Of a stretch of 44,580 nt of DNA, positions 7,750 to 16,771 are shown piece after piece. Position numbers and translations under genes: made by a program. A model generated the notes under the pieces. The model searched no databases. It saw only the letters and a list, made by a program, of their open reading frames with translations, and had not been told where the DNA came from. Each line of letters starts with the position of its first letter. Within the stretch, counting starts at the first letter, position 1. Origin of the DNA: CAVQOB01 sp963714325 (lineage in GTDB: Bacteria > Pseudomonadota > Alphaproteobacteria > Rhizobiales > Hyphomicrobiaceae); assembly GCA_963714325.1 (NCBI GenBank), contig CAVQOB010000022.1, positions 1-44,580 on the forward strand, written 5' to 3'.

Positions 7750-8673
7750 TCAAGCGCGGGCTGGAGCAGACTGCTGGGCGAGCCAGATACCGCCGACGAC
7801 GAGGACGAGCGCGATGGCGTGGAAGGGTGAGAAGGGCTCGCCGATGAGGCCGACGCCGAGGGTGGCGGCGAAGACGGGGACGAGGTTGACGAAGACGCCG
7901 GCGCGGCCGGGGCCAATGAGGTCGACGCCGCGGAGGAAGAACAGTTGCGCGAGGCAGGATGGAAAGACTGCCACGAATGCGATGATGGCCCAGCCGTAGA
8001 GCGTTGGCATCTGCAAGCCGGTCGTGGCCGCTTCAAAGGCCAGCAGCGGCAACGTGGTGATGGCGGCGATGAGGGCGAGGAGCGTAAAAAATGCGGCACC
8101 CGATAGGTGTGGGCGGTTGCGTAGGGCGACCGTATAGAAAGCGTAGAAGATGCAGGCGAGCAGGACGAGGAGGTCGCCACGATTGAGGTCGAGGTCGAGG
8201 ATGGCCAACGGCTCGCCGCGGGTGGCGACGACGATGACGCCGGTCAGGGTGAGGATGACACCGATCAACTGGAGCAGGGTTACGCGGGTGCCGTGCGCGA
8301 TCAGGGAGCCGGCGAGGACCATGACGGGAATCGAGCCCTGCAGGATGCCAATGTTGATGGCGGTGGTGTGATAAGCGGAGAAGTAAAAGAGGACGTTGAA
8401 GCCGGTGAAGCCAAGTGCGGCCATCAGGATGATGCGCAGGAGCTTCGATTTGATGTCGGCCCAATGAGCGCGGACCTCGGCGCCATAGATGGGCCATAGC
8501 ACCACGAGGACCAGGATCCAGCGCATGAAGACCAGGGTCAGCGGCGTCACCTGACCAATGGCCATGCGACTGGCGACGGCGTTGGCGCCCCAGAAGAGCG
8601 CGGTCAATGTCAGCAGGAGGATCGGGGCGCGGTAGAGGGCGTCGATCGAGCGCTTGATTGGTTTAAGCGCCAT
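7750..8673 (-). CDS. EamA-family (DMT) transporter
   Basis: A 307-residue inner-membrane protein with about ten predicted transmembrane helices arranged as two EamA repeats (roughly residues 15-150 and 165-300). The first starts with LTLTALFWGANAVASRMAIG, a typical EamA helix 1. The family exports amino acids or other small metabolites, but the substrate cannot be read from sequence. The ATG at 8673 overlaps the stop of the upstream dehydrogenase gene as TGATG, which implies translational coupling. A TTG at 8676 is the only other nearby start. The pair is probably an operon. Confidence 0.88.
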   Translation of the reverse strand: MALKPIKRSIDALYRAPILLLTLTALFWGANAVASRMAIGQVTPLTLVFMRWILVLVVLWPIYGAEVRAHWADIKSKLLRIILMAALGFTGFNVLFYFSAYHTTAINIGILQGSIPVMVLAGSLIAHGTRVTLLQLIGVILTLTGVIVVATRGEPLAILDLDLNRGDLLVLLACIFYAFYTVALRNRPHLSGAAFFTLLALIAAITTLPLLAFEAATTGLQMPTLYGWAIIAFVAVFPSCLAQLFFLRGVDLIGPGRAGVFVNLVPVFAATLGVGLIGEPFSPFHAIALVLVVGGIWLAQQSAPARA

Positions 8674-9569
8674 CAAGCCGGATCGCTCAATTCAACGTGG
8701 GCCATGACGGCGGTGTGGTCGGCGTCGGGACCAAGCGCCTTGGCGGCGCGTTTGAGGTAGTCGGCGACGAATTCGAGTTCGTCGGCGGCGGCGCCCAGAT
8801 CCTCAGCGAGGTTGCGGGCCATGTTGACATCCTTGGCCATCAGGGCGAGCGAGAAGCCGGAGTTGTAGGTCTTCGGGATTAGATAGCGCGCGGCTTTGTT
8901 CTCCGTGGTGTTATTGCGACCGGTGGAGGCATTGAGGACGGATGTCATGATGGTGGGATCGAGGCCGAAGCGCGCACCGACGTGGAGGGCTTCGCAGGTG
9001 GCAATGAGGCCGGCGGCCGAGACGTAGTTGTTGAGCGCCTTGATGGCGTGGCCGGAGCCGAGCTTGCCAGTGCGGTGGATGGAACCCAGGGCTTTGAGGG
9101 CAGGCTCGATGCGGTCGATGATGGTGCCGTCGCCGCCGGCCATGATGGCGAGGGTTCCGGTGACGGCTTTGCCGACGCCGCCGGAGACGGGTGCATCGAC
9201 GACGTGGAGTTGCAGTTCGGCGGCGCGACCAGCCAGCGTGATGGTATCGAGCGGGTAGGACGAACTCATGTCGATGATGACGCCGCCTTGGGCCATGCCT
9301 GCCGCAAAGCCGGGCGTGCCGGACGTGCCAAAGGCGGCGGATTGGACGGCTTTGCCCTCGGGCAGCATGGTGATAACGGTCGAAAGACCGGCACCGGCTT
9401 CGGCAAGAGATGCGGCAGCTGCGAAGTTCTTGATGCCGGCGAAAGGTTTCAAGCTTTCAGCGCGCAGATCGAACAGGCGGACGTGGTGGCCGGCCTTGGC
9501 GAGGCAGCGGGCCATCGGCGCGCCCATGTTGCCGATGCCGACGAAGCCGATGGTGGAGGAGGTGGGCAT
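8673..9569 (-). CDS. NAD(P)-dependent beta-hydroxyacid dehydrogenase (second copy)
   Basis: A 298-residue 3-hydroxyisobutyrate dehydrogenase-family enzyme. It shows GFVGIGNMGAPMARCLAKAG at the N-terminus, DAPVSGGVGKAVTGTLAIMAG in the middle, and GSGHAIKALNNYVSAAG with the catalytic lysine. The start at 9569 (MPTSSTIGFVG) is chosen because the 70 residues upstream in the open frame lack any family character. It is translationally coupled to the EamA transporter downstream, suggesting the exporter handles a related metabolite; that is inference. It is clearly distinct in sequence from the copy at 4170. Confidence 0.9.
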   Translation of the reverse strand: MPTSSTIGFVGIGNMGAPMARCLAKAGHHVRLFDLRAESLKPFAGIKNFAAAASLAEAGAGLSTVITMLPEGKAVQSAAFGTSGTPGFAAGMAQGGVIIDMSSSYPLDTITLAGRAAELQLHVVDAPVSGGVGKAVTGTLAIMAGGDGTIIDRIEPALKALGSIHRTGKLGSGHAIKALNNYVSAAGLIATCEALHVGARFGLDPTIMTSVLNASTGRNNTTENKAARYLIPKTYNSGFSLALMAKDVNMARNLAEDLGAAADELEFVADYLKRAAKALGPDADHTAVMAHVELSDPA

Positions 9570-9858
9570 GATGGGCGTCTCGTATGCTGGGGATTGCGCG
9601 GTTGGACGATCTGCAGCGAGCCACAGGTGGGGCCGGAGGGCAAGGGGCAGGCGTGTGGGGAGGGTGTATCGTTGGCCGTCCCTGTCGGCTGGACCCTGAT
9701 TCTCGTTACAGGTCGGAGATACGCGCAGTCGACGGGCGGGCCAAGAAGAGACGCTCAATGTGACGTTTTCCGAAGCCAATGGCTAGGTTGCTCAAGTATC
9801 ATGAAGCGGACAACTTGAGCGCAACAACACCGCGGATGTCGGGCAACGGGGGGCCGCA

Positions 9859-9912
9859 ATGAAGCTCTTCTATGCGACCGGTTCATCGTCGCTCGTTCCG
9901 CATATCGGGAAA
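9859..9912 (+). pseudogene. Possible glutathione S-transferase N-terminal scrap
   Basis: An ATG at 9859 opens MKLFYATGSSSLVPHI, which closely resembles the first residues of beta-class glutathione S-transferases (MKLYY-PG-CSLAPHI). After that the frame loses all similarity and ends at the TGA overlapping the methyltransferase start. I read it as the stub of a deleted gene. The match is only about 16 residues, so this is tentative. Confidence 0.35.
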
Positions 9913-9937
9913 TCAGAGATGTCATCTCTGGTTTCCC
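9907..9937. other. Strong hairpin upstream of methyltransferase gene
   Basis: A 14-bp stem with one G-T pair (9907-9920 with 9924-9937) and a 3-nt loop. It is not followed by a T-run on either strand, so it is not a standard terminator. It sits 83 bp before the methyltransferase start and at the point where the GST-like fragment ends. It may mark a rearrangement endpoint or shape the 5' leader. Confidence 0.5.
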
Positions 9938-10019
9938 TCGACCAACGGCGACGTTCTGCATATCGTAGCGGACGCAGTCGGCAATATTGGCAATACGCCT
10001 TTCCAGTTGCGAGGTGTCC

Positions 10020-10811
10020 ATGACCGAGACGCTCTATGTCGGAGGTGCCAGCGGTTACGATCAAATGTTCGCCCGAGTAACACAGGCATTCATTCCCGCC
10101 CTCCTGGACGCGGCTCGAATTGCTCCGGGCCATCGCATACTCGATGTCGCGACGGGCACGGGAGCTGCTGCAAAAGCCGCAAGAGACCTGGTCGGTGCCG
10201 GCGGCGCCGTGTCAGCAGGCGACATTTCGACGACCATGCTTGATGTTGCGCGGTGCAATCCAGAGAATGCAGGCATCACATTTGGCCAGTTCGACGGCCA
10301 CAAACTGCCATATCCTGATGCTCATTTCGATCGCGTGATCTGTCAGCTTGGTCTCGCATTCTTCGATGACCCCGGTCGCGGTCTCGCCGAGTTCAAGCGC
10401 GTCTTGAACGCTGGCGGCCGCGCGGCGGTGATCGTCAACTCGACGCCCGAGCGGTCGCTTTTTACGCGCATCGGAACCGTTATTGGCCAGCACGTTCCCG
10501 AGCTGGCCGAGCAACTCAATCGCTACGCCTCGATCCGCACGGTCGAGCGGCTGCGCGACCTGTTCGCCAGCGCGGCGTTCCGAGATATTGAGGTGGGCAC
10601 ACAGATCCGCTCGTTCTCGTTCGCTTCCTTTGATGATTACTTCGCCGGAACGGAGGCGGGGGCGGGTATCTCCGGTCAGGAGTATGTCAAGTTGCCTCTT
10701 GCGACCCGGACGGCCGTGCGCGAGGCGATGCGGCTCTCGTTCCCCGCTGGCGGTAGTCACCGGCCGTTCGTCGTCGACATGGAAGTTCTGGTCGGTTCCG
10801 GCAACCACTAG
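10020..10811 (+). CDS. Class I SAM-dependent methyltransferase
   Basis: A 263-residue cytosolic protein of the methyltransferase type 11 / UbiE-like group. Motif I is ILDVATGTGAAAKAARDLVG (about residues 40-59), then GDISTTML (motif II acidic residue), and LPYPDAHFDRVICQLGLAFF (motif post-I/IV). A C-terminal helical part follows. The substrate is unknown. The start is the ATG at 10020 (MTETLYVGGASGYDQMF). It stands alone, with no co-directional partner, in a patch bordered by gene fragments (a GST-like stub before it and IS630 remains after it). This suggests it arrived by transfer. Confidence 0.82.
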   Translation: MTETLYVGGASGYDQMFARVTQAFIPALLDAARIAPGHRILDVATGTGAAAKAARDLVGAGGAVSAGDISTTMLDVARCNPENAGITFGQFDGHKLPYPDAHFDRVICQLGLAFFDDPGRGLAEFKRVLNAGGRAAVIVNSTPERSLFTRIGTVIGQHVPELAEQLNRYASIRTVERLRDLFASAAFRDIEVGTQIRSFSFASFDDYFAGTEAGAGISGQEYVKLPLATRTAVREAMRLSFPAGGSHRPFVVDMEVLVGSGNH

Positions 10812-11018
10812 GCACAGCAGTTTCCTCCGACGGAAGAGGTCTCTGTGACCGTAACCGCTCGTGCTCCGATCCCGATGTTTGAGCAACGACGCATCGAGGC
10901 AATGACCCGAACCAATAACGTCAGTTGGCGGATCATGATTCCCCACTTCGAACTATTGGCGGCATCCTAGTATGCTAGCACAGGTATAGGAATCCCATCA
11001 GCCGGCCAAACAAATTCA

Positions 11019-11309
11019 ATGCCCGGCATGAGGAACATCAAAGTCTGCCCGTACGTCAGCCCTGACGATCGCGCGACGCTGGAGCTGCTCGTTGGCGACG
11101 GCAAGACGCTGCAGATAATCGCGGCGCGCGCCCGCGTCGTGTTGGCGTCGGGTCGCGGGCTCTCCGTCCACTTGGATTCTCGGCGCAAAGGTAGACAGGC
11201 TCTGTGGTCCGAGACCGATGCGGCGCAGCAAAAGCAAATCGCGACTGATGATCCGCGCTCTACTTGTGCCGCACATGGCCCGTCGCGACGCCGGTCGCGG
11301 TCCGTTTGA
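11019..11309 (+). pseudogene. IS630-family transposase N-terminal remnant
   Basis: The first 50 or so residues (VSPDDRATLELLVGDGKTLQ, then AARARVVLASGRGLSV) resemble the start of IS630-type transposases (S-EER--LE-LV---KT-Q---RARIVL-AA-G). The helix-turn-helix that should follow is missing. The frame runs into unrelated sequence and no DDE domain follows, so this is a decayed fragment rather than an active element. No terminal inverted repeats were recognised. Confidence 0.5.
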
Positions 11310-11381
11310 TTGGCGAAGGGATCGGAGTTCAAGGTGATATTTGAAATGTGTTGGAGCAAGCGGCCGCGCCACGCCTTAACA

Positions 11382-11410
11382 CTCTCCCCGTGAAGAACGG
11401 CGAGGGGGAA
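11382..11410. repeat. CTCTCCCCGT palindromic repeat, copy 1 (degenerate)
   Basis: CTCTCCCCGTGAAGAACGGC followed by GAGGGGGAA is an imperfect version of the hairpin found intact at 14376-14412 and 28881-28907. It lies immediately downstream of spoVR and may help end its transcript. Confidence 0.5.
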
Positions 11411-11419
11411 GGTTGGCCA

Positions 11420-12982
11420 TCACGGCATCGGCAAGACTTCGTGTTCCTTGAGGACGCGGCCGTTGTCGGCGTCGACTTCGACCAGGCGGACGCGGTAGCC
11501 CCACAGTTGCGCCAGATGTTGGAGGGTGCGTTCCGCTTCGGTTTTGTCGAGGATGATGCCGTTGCGGACGGTGTGCGTGACGACGAGGCGGCGGGAGCCG
11601 GAGAGATCGGCGTCGGTGACCTGCAGATCGGGATCGAGGGCGGAGGGATCGTACATGCGCGCCAAGCGGCGGCGGACGTCGCGATAGCCGCGCTCGTCGT
11701 GAATGCCGGTGATGTGGACGGCGGGGTCCTTGGCGTCGTCCTTGAGGGCGAACAGGCGCATGTCGCGCATCAGTTTGGGGGAGAGGAACTGCTGGATGAA
11801 ACTCTCGTCGCGGTAATTGGCCCAGGCGTCACGGAGGACGGCCATGTCGTCGCCTGTTCCGGCGATATCGGGGAACCAGTCGCGGTCTTCGGACGTTGGT
11901 TCACGCACGATGCGCTGGATATCGCGCATCATGGCGAAGCCGAGTGCGTAGGGGTTCATGCCGGAGTAGCGTTTGTCGTTGAAGGCCGGCTGGAAGACGA
12001 CGGAGGAGTGAGAGTGGAGGAACTCGAGCATGGAGCCGTCGGTCAGGTGCCCGTGTTCGTACATGCGATTGAGGATCTCGTAGTGGACGAAAGTGGCGCA
12101 GCCTTCGTTCATGGTCTTGGTCTGGCGCTGGGGATAGAAATATTGCGCGAGCGAGCGGACGACACGCAGCAATTCACGCTGCCAATCGGCGAGTTTGGGC
12201 GCGTTTTTTTCGAGGAAATAGAGGATGTTCTCCTCGGGTAGGCCGAGGCGGCGGTTCTCGTTCGAAGTGATGGCGGCGGCCGGATCGATGCGGTTGATCT
12301 CGGGAAGGGTGCGATCGAGGCGGTCGTAGGTGCGTTCCTCGTGTTCGCGGCGGCGGGCCTCGCGCTGGGCTTCGTGCTTGAGGCGGTCGCGTGGGCGCGG
12401 CGTCAGGTTGCGGCTGATGCCCTGGTTCATGAGGGCGTGGGCGCTGTCGAGAACCGCTTCGACGGCTTCCTGGCCGTAGCGCTCTTCGCACTCGGAGACG
12501 TAGGTGCGGGCGAAGGCTAGATAGTCGATGATGTGATCGGCTTCGGTCCATTGCTGGAACTGGTAGTTGTTCTTGAAGAAGTGGTTGTGGCCGTAGGCGG
12601 CATGGGCGATGACGAGGGCCTGCATGGTCATGGAGTTTTCCTCCATGATGTAATTGATGCAGGGATCGGAGTTGATGACGATCTCGAAGGCGAGGCTGCG
12701 CATGCCCTTACGGTACATGGTGTCGTCGTAGGCGAAGCGCTTGCCGAACGACCAGTGGCGGTACATGACCGGCATGCCGATGGAGGAATAAGCGTCGAGC
12801 ATCTGCTCGGCGGTGATGACCTCGATCTGGTTGGGATAGATATTGAGGCCCATTTCGCCGAGGGCGATTTCGCCCATGGTGTCGTAGACCTTCTCGATCA
12901 GCGGGAAGCTCCACTCGGCGCCGTCGAAGAGCGGCTTCACGGTTTGCCTTTTGCGCTTCGGCAATGTGATTTTTGGCGCCAC
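11420..12982 (-). CDS. SpoVR family protein
   Basis: A 520-residue SpoVR/YcgB-family protein of unknown biochemistry, known as the third partner of the PrkA-YeaH module. Characteristic stretches are present: IYPNQIEVITAEQMLDAYSS, FKNNYQFQQWTEADHIIDY, NEGCATFVHYEI, and SGMNPYALGFAMMRDIQRI. The start is the GTG at 12982 (VAPKITLPKRKR), which has AGGAAAG about 11 nt upstream. A longer frame to 13231 would run into the DUF444 gene and gives arginine-rich nonsense. It lies 20 bp after the DUF444 stop in one operon with prkA. Confidence 0.92.
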   Translation of the reverse strand: MAPKITLPKRKRQTVKPLFDGAEWSFPLIEKVYDTMGEIALGEMGLNIYPNQIEVITAEQMLDAYSSIGMPVMYRHWSFGKRFAYDDTMYRKGMRSLAFEIVINSDPCINYIMEENSMTMQALVIAHAAYGHNHFFKNNYQFQQWTEADHIIDYLAFARTYVSECEERYGQEAVEAVLDSAHALMNQGISRNLTPRPRDRLKHEAQREARRREHEERTYDRLDRTLPEINRIDPAAAITSNENRRLGLPEENILYFLEKNAPKLADWQRELLRVVRSLAQYFYPQRQTKTMNEGCATFVHYEILNRMYEHGHLTDGSMLEFLHSHSSVVFQPAFNDKRYSGMNPYALGFAMMRDIQRIVREPTSEDRDWFPDIAGTGDDMAVLRDAWANYRDESFIQQFLSPKLMRDMRLFALKDDAKDPAVHITGIHDERGYRDVRRRLARMYDPSALDPDLQVTDADLSGSRRLVVTHTVRNGIILDKTEAERTLQHLAQLWGYRVRLVEVDADNGRVLKEHEVLPMP

Positions 12983-13002
12983 GCGGAATTCTTTCCTAGC
13001 TG

Positions 13003-14289
13003 TCAGGCGGCGATGCCGTTCGCCGCGAAAAGTTCGCGGAAGACGGGGAAGATGTCTTCGGGACTGGTGACACGGCGCATGGCGAAGACGTCGGAACTTT
13101 CGGAGACGGCTTCGTAGCCCTGCCAGACGACGGTTTCCATGGTGTCGGCGTAGCGTTCGCCGTGAGCTGTCTCGATGTAGGCGAAGTACTGGCAGATGGG
13201 GAGGATCTCGTTGTTGAGGAGGTCGAGGCACTTCGGCATGTCGTCGTGGAAGTTGTCTCCGTCAGAGGCCTGCGCTGCGTAGATATTCCAGTCGGCGGGC
13301 GAATAGCGGGCGCGGACGACGGTCATCATTTCTTCGAGCGCCGAAGAGATGACGGTGCCGCCGGTCTCGGTGCCGCGGAAGAAGGTCTCCTCGTCGACTT
13401 CGGCGGCGGTCGAGGTGTGGCGGATGAAGACGACGTGGACCTCTTTGTAATGGCGCGTCAGGAAGACGTGCAGCAGCATGAAGAAGCGCTTGGCGAGGTC
13501 CTTCAGGCTTTCGGTCATGGAAGCGGAGGCGTCCATCAGGCAGAACATGACGGCTTGCGTGGTGGGTTTGGGGACGCGGTCGAAGCGGTTGTAGCGCAGG
13601 TCGATCGGATCGATGTAGGCGATGGTCGAGCGCATGCGCTTCTTGTGTTCGAGGCGCGATTTGATTTCGAGGATCAGTTTTTCGTCAGGCGGGATTGCCT
13701 CTTCGGCGGCTTTCAATTCGGTTTCGATCGCCTCGATGGTGGCGAGGCTCGGGCGGCCGAGGGCCATGCGTCGACCGAGGCTGTTGCGCATGGTGCGGAT
13801 GTGATTGAGGCGGGCGGGGGAACCAGAGTTGGTGAAGCCGGCGCGGGCGGGCTTCGATGACTTGAGGTCCTTGAGTTTTATTTTCACGAGGTTGGGGAGT
13901 TGCAGGTCCTCGAAGAAGATGTCGAGGAATTCGTCGCGTGACAAGGAGAAGGAAAATTCATCCTGGCCGTCGCCATCGGGGCTGCCCTGATTGCCACGTC
14001 CACCGCCGCCGCCCTGGGGTTTGGGAATCGCGTCGCCGACTTGATACTCCTCATTGCCGGGAAGGACGAAGTCGCGATTGCCGGTGCCGCGGGCGTGGGA
14101 GAATTGCGGCTCGCGGAGGGACTTCGATTTGATGGTGACGCGTTCGCCGCTGTCGGCTTCGGTGACGCGGCGGGATTTCAGCGATTCCTTCACGGCCTCG
14201 CGGATCTCGGCTTTGGCACGGCGGAGAAAGCGCTGCCGATTGCCGAGGCTTTTGGATTTCGGGTTGAGGCGGCGATCGACGATCTGCAT
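13003..14289 (-). CDS. YeaH/YhbH family protein (DUF444)
   Basis: A 428-residue DUF444 protein. The N-terminal half is basic with a glycine-rich linker (residues about 93-108). The C-terminal half is von Willebrand A-like, with a MIDAS-type DxSxS motif at Asp253-Ala-Ser255-Ala-Ser257. It is the middle gene of the prkA-yeaH-spoVR operon, which responds to starvation and general stress in several proteobacteria. It is presumed to act with the PrkA kinase, but the molecular role is not established. Confidence 0.93.
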   Translation of the reverse strand: MQIVDRRLNPKSKSLGNRQRFLRRAKAEIREAVKESLKSRRVTEADSGERVTIKSKSLREPQFSHARGTGNRDFVLPGNEEYQVGDAIPKPQGGGGGRGNQGSPDGDGQDEFSFSLSRDEFLDIFFEDLQLPNLVKIKLKDLKSSKPARAGFTNSGSPARLNHIRTMRNSLGRRMALGRPSLATIEAIETELKAAEEAIPPDEKLILEIKSRLEHKKRMRSTIAYIDPIDLRYNRFDRVPKPTTQAVMFCLMDASASMTESLKDLAKRFFMLLHVFLTRHYKEVHVVFIRHTSTAAEVDEETFFRGTETGGTVISSALEEMMTVVRARYSPADWNIYAAQASDGDNFHDDMPKCLDLLNNEILPICQYFAYIETAHGERYADTMETVVWQGYEAVSESSDVFAMRRVTSPEDIFPVFRELFAANGIAA

Positions 14290-14375
14290 GGGGGACTCGT
14301 GAGTGGTGAGTGGTCAGTCGTGAGTGGCAGACGGCGGCCGCCCATTCCGATCAGTGCTGCCGCCCCTCACCCCAA

Positions 14376-14412
14376 CCCTCTCCCCGTTACGCCATGCTCC
14401 ACGGGGAGAGGG
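14376..14412. repeat. CTCTCCCCGT palindromic repeat, copy 2
   Basis: A perfect 12-bp inverted repeat (14376-14387 with 14401-14412) around a 13-nt loop, preceded by CCCCTCACCCCAA. It lies between prkA and the DUF444 gene inside an operon, so it could attenuate downstream genes or protect the upstream mRNA 3' end. The same family recurs at 11382 and 28881. Confidence 0.75.
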
Positions 14413-14419
14413 AGTGCGT

Positions 14420-16366
14420 TCAGCTCGACTTCTTGACGCGCATGTACCATTCGACAAGGCGACGGACCTGACGGGCGGTGTAGCCGCGCGAGACCATGCG
14501 TTGCACGAACTCCTCGTGCTTCTTTTCGGTCTCATTGTCCTGCTTCTTGCCGAAGGAGATGACAGGCAAGAGATCCTCGACCTGGCTGAACATGCGCCGC
14601 TCGATGACGTCGCGGATTTTCTCGTAGCTGGTCCAGTTCGGGTTCTTGCCGCCGTTCTTGGAGCGGGCGCGGAGCGCGAACTTGACGACTTCGAAGCGGA
14701 AATCCTTGGGGTTGGCGATGCCGGCCGGTTTCTCGATTTTCGAGAGTTCCTGTTCGAGGACCTGACGGCTCATGAGGTTGCCGGTGTCGGGGTCCTTGAA
14801 GTCATGGTCCTCGATCCAGGCGTCGGCGTAGGAGACGTAGCGGTCGAACAGGTTCTGGCCGAAGTCGTGATAGCTCTCAAGATAGGCCTTCTGTACTTCG
14901 TTGCCGATGAATTCGGCGTAGCGGGGTGACAGCTCTTCCTTGATGAACTCGATGTAGCGTTGCTCGGTTTCGTCGGGCAGCTGCTCGCGGCGGATGGCTT
15001 GCTCCAGCACGAACAGGAGGTGGACCGGGTCGGCGGCGATCTCGTTGGTGTCGAAGTTGAACGTCTCCGAGAGGATCTTGTAGGCGAAGCGCGTCGATGC
15101 GCCGTCCATGCCCTCGGTGACGCCGGCGGCATCGCGATATTCCTGGATGGTCTTGGCGTGCGGATCGGTGTCCTTCAGGCTTTCGCCGTCGTAGACGCGC
15201 ATCTTGGAGTAGAGCGAGGAATTCTCGTGCTCCTTCATGCGTGAGAGGACGGAGAAACGGGCGAGCATATCGAGCGTTCCGGGCGCACACGGCGCGTTCT
15301 TCAAGTCGCTGGCGGTCAGCAGTTTCTCGTAAATGCGGCGTTCTTCGGTGACGCGCAGGCAATAGGGCACCTTGATGACGCAGATGCGGTCGAGGAAGGC
15401 CTCGTTGTTTTTGTTGGCGCGGAAGCTCTGCCATTCGCTTTCGTTGGAGTGGGCGATAATGATGCCCTGATAGGGCATGGCGCCGACATTTTCGGTGCCG
15501 ACGTAGGTGCGATCCTGTGTAGCGGTCAGCAAGGGATGCAACATCTTCAGCGGCGCTTTGAACATCTCGACGAATTCGAGAAGTCCCTGCGTCGTGCGGT
15601 TGAGGCCGCCTGAATACGAGTAGGCATCGGCGTCGTTCTGGCCGTAGTGCTCGAGTTTGCGGATGTCGACCTTGCCGACCAGTGACGAGATGTCCTGGTT
15701 GTTCTCGTCGCCGGGCTCAGTCTTGGCGACGCAGATCTGGCGGAGCTTCGACGGGGTGAGCTGCAGAACCGAGAACTTGGAGATGTCACCGCCGAACTCG
15801 TCGAGGCGTTTGACGGCCCAGGGACTCATGTTGCCCATCAGCATGCGCTGCGGGATGCCGTAGCGTTCCTGCAGCATCTGACCCATCTTGATCGGGTCGA
15901 ACAGGCCGAGCGGGCTTTCGAAGATCGGGCTGATCTGATCGGCGGTGGCCAGCACGTAGACCGGGCGCTTCTCCATCAGCTCCTTGAGGCGCTCGGCGAG
16001 CGAGGACTTGCCGCCGCCGACGGGCCCCAGGAGATAGAGGATCTGCTTGCGTTCTTCGAGGCCTTGGGCCGCATGGCGGAAGAAGCCGACGATGCGCTCG
16101 ATGGTCTCTTCGAGGCCATAGAAGTCGCGGAAGGCCGGGTAGACCTTCAAGGTCCGGTTCATGTAGATGCGGCTGAGGCGCGCGTCCTTGGCCGTATCGA
16201 CGAATTCGGGTTCCCCGATCGCTGCGATCATGCGTTCCGATGCGCCAGCGTAAAACGACGGATCGTTCCGGCAACCCTCAAGGTATTCCTTGAGCGACAG
16301 CCGTTGCTGTTTCTGGCTCTCGTAAGCCTGAGCGAAGAGATCAAAGATGTTGTCCTGGCTGGGCAT
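14420..16366 (-). CDS. prkA: PrkA family serine protein kinase
   Basis: A 648-residue cytosolic kinase with an N-terminal AAA-like ATPase part and a C-terminal PrkA kinase part. The Walker A motif is GPVGGGKS at residues 114-121. Family-typical segments include LKVYPAFRDFYGLEETIERI and AHSNESEWQSFRANKNNEAF. The length matches the family (about 640). The ATG at 16366 has GAGGCGG about 8 nt upstream. It heads the operon prkA, DUF444, spoVR; a palindromic repeat lies in the 130-bp gap before the second gene. Confidence 0.95.
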   Translation of the reverse strand: MPSQDNIFDLFAQAYESQKQQRLSLKEYLEGCRNDPSFYAGASERMIAAIGEPEFVDTAKDARLSRIYMNRTLKVYPAFRDFYGLEETIERIVGFFRHAAQGLEERKQILYLLGPVGGGKSSLAERLKELMEKRPVYVLATADQISPIFESPLGLFDPIKMGQMLQERYGIPQRMLMGNMSPWAVKRLDEFGGDISKFSVLQLTPSKLRQICVAKTEPGDENNQDISSLVGKVDIRKLEHYGQNDADAYSYSGGLNRTTQGLLEFVEMFKAPLKMLHPLLTATQDRTYVGTENVGAMPYQGIIIAHSNESEWQSFRANKNNEAFLDRICVIKVPYCLRVTEERRIYEKLLTASDLKNAPCAPGTLDMLARFSVLSRMKEHENSSLYSKMRVYDGESLKDTDPHAKTIQEYRDAAGVTEGMDGASTRFAYKILSETFNFDTNEIAADPVHLLFVLEQAIRREQLPDETEQRYIEFIKEELSPRYAEFIGNEVQKAYLESYHDFGQNLFDRYVSYADAWIEDHDFKDPDTGNLMSRQVLEQELSKIEKPAGIANPKDFRFEVVKFALRARSKNGGKNPNWTSYEKIRDVIERRMFSQVEDLLPVISFGKKQDNETEKKHEEFVQRMVSRGYTARQVRRLVEWYMRVKKSS

Positions 16367-16771
16367 TGTTCACCGCCTCTTTCAGTCACCATCCACCCCG
16401 CAGATTAAACCAAAACATTGGGGCGGGCATTAGATCGATTAAAGTTAGTTTTTAACCGTGGCCGGCAAGACGCGCTTTTGTGATGCGCACTGACGCGCTC
16501 ATCAGGTCAGATGGGGATTGGGGGAGTCAAACACAATCGGGAATCGTGCGGTGTGCCAACGAGATCAGGGATTGTGCGCGGGGATAGCGTGGTGTGGTAT
16601 GCCACGCGGGCCGATTCGCGTGTCAATGCGGTCGGCGTCATGTCAATCCGGTAGCAAAACGCGGATTGCAGGCTTTGTGTGCGGGCGGGTGTTCGGAAAA
16701 ATCGCGAATCACGTGTTCGGCAACGGCGCTTTGACCCATTGCAGTTGGGGTCCCGGTTTAGTTGGGCAATG
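16367..16771. other. Intergenic region between prkA and hisF
   Basis: About 405 bp with no convincing gene. It should hold the prkA promoter on the minus strand. The hisE gene that commonly follows hisF in alphaproteobacteria is absent here. The AT-rich patch at 16430-16455 contains TTAA-N9-TTAA, which does not fit the CtrA spacing of seven. Confidence 0.6.

Noticed and set aside
16430..16460. TTAA-rich stretch upstream of prkA as a CtrA site
   Set aside because: The half sites are nine bases apart, not the seven required for a CtrA box.
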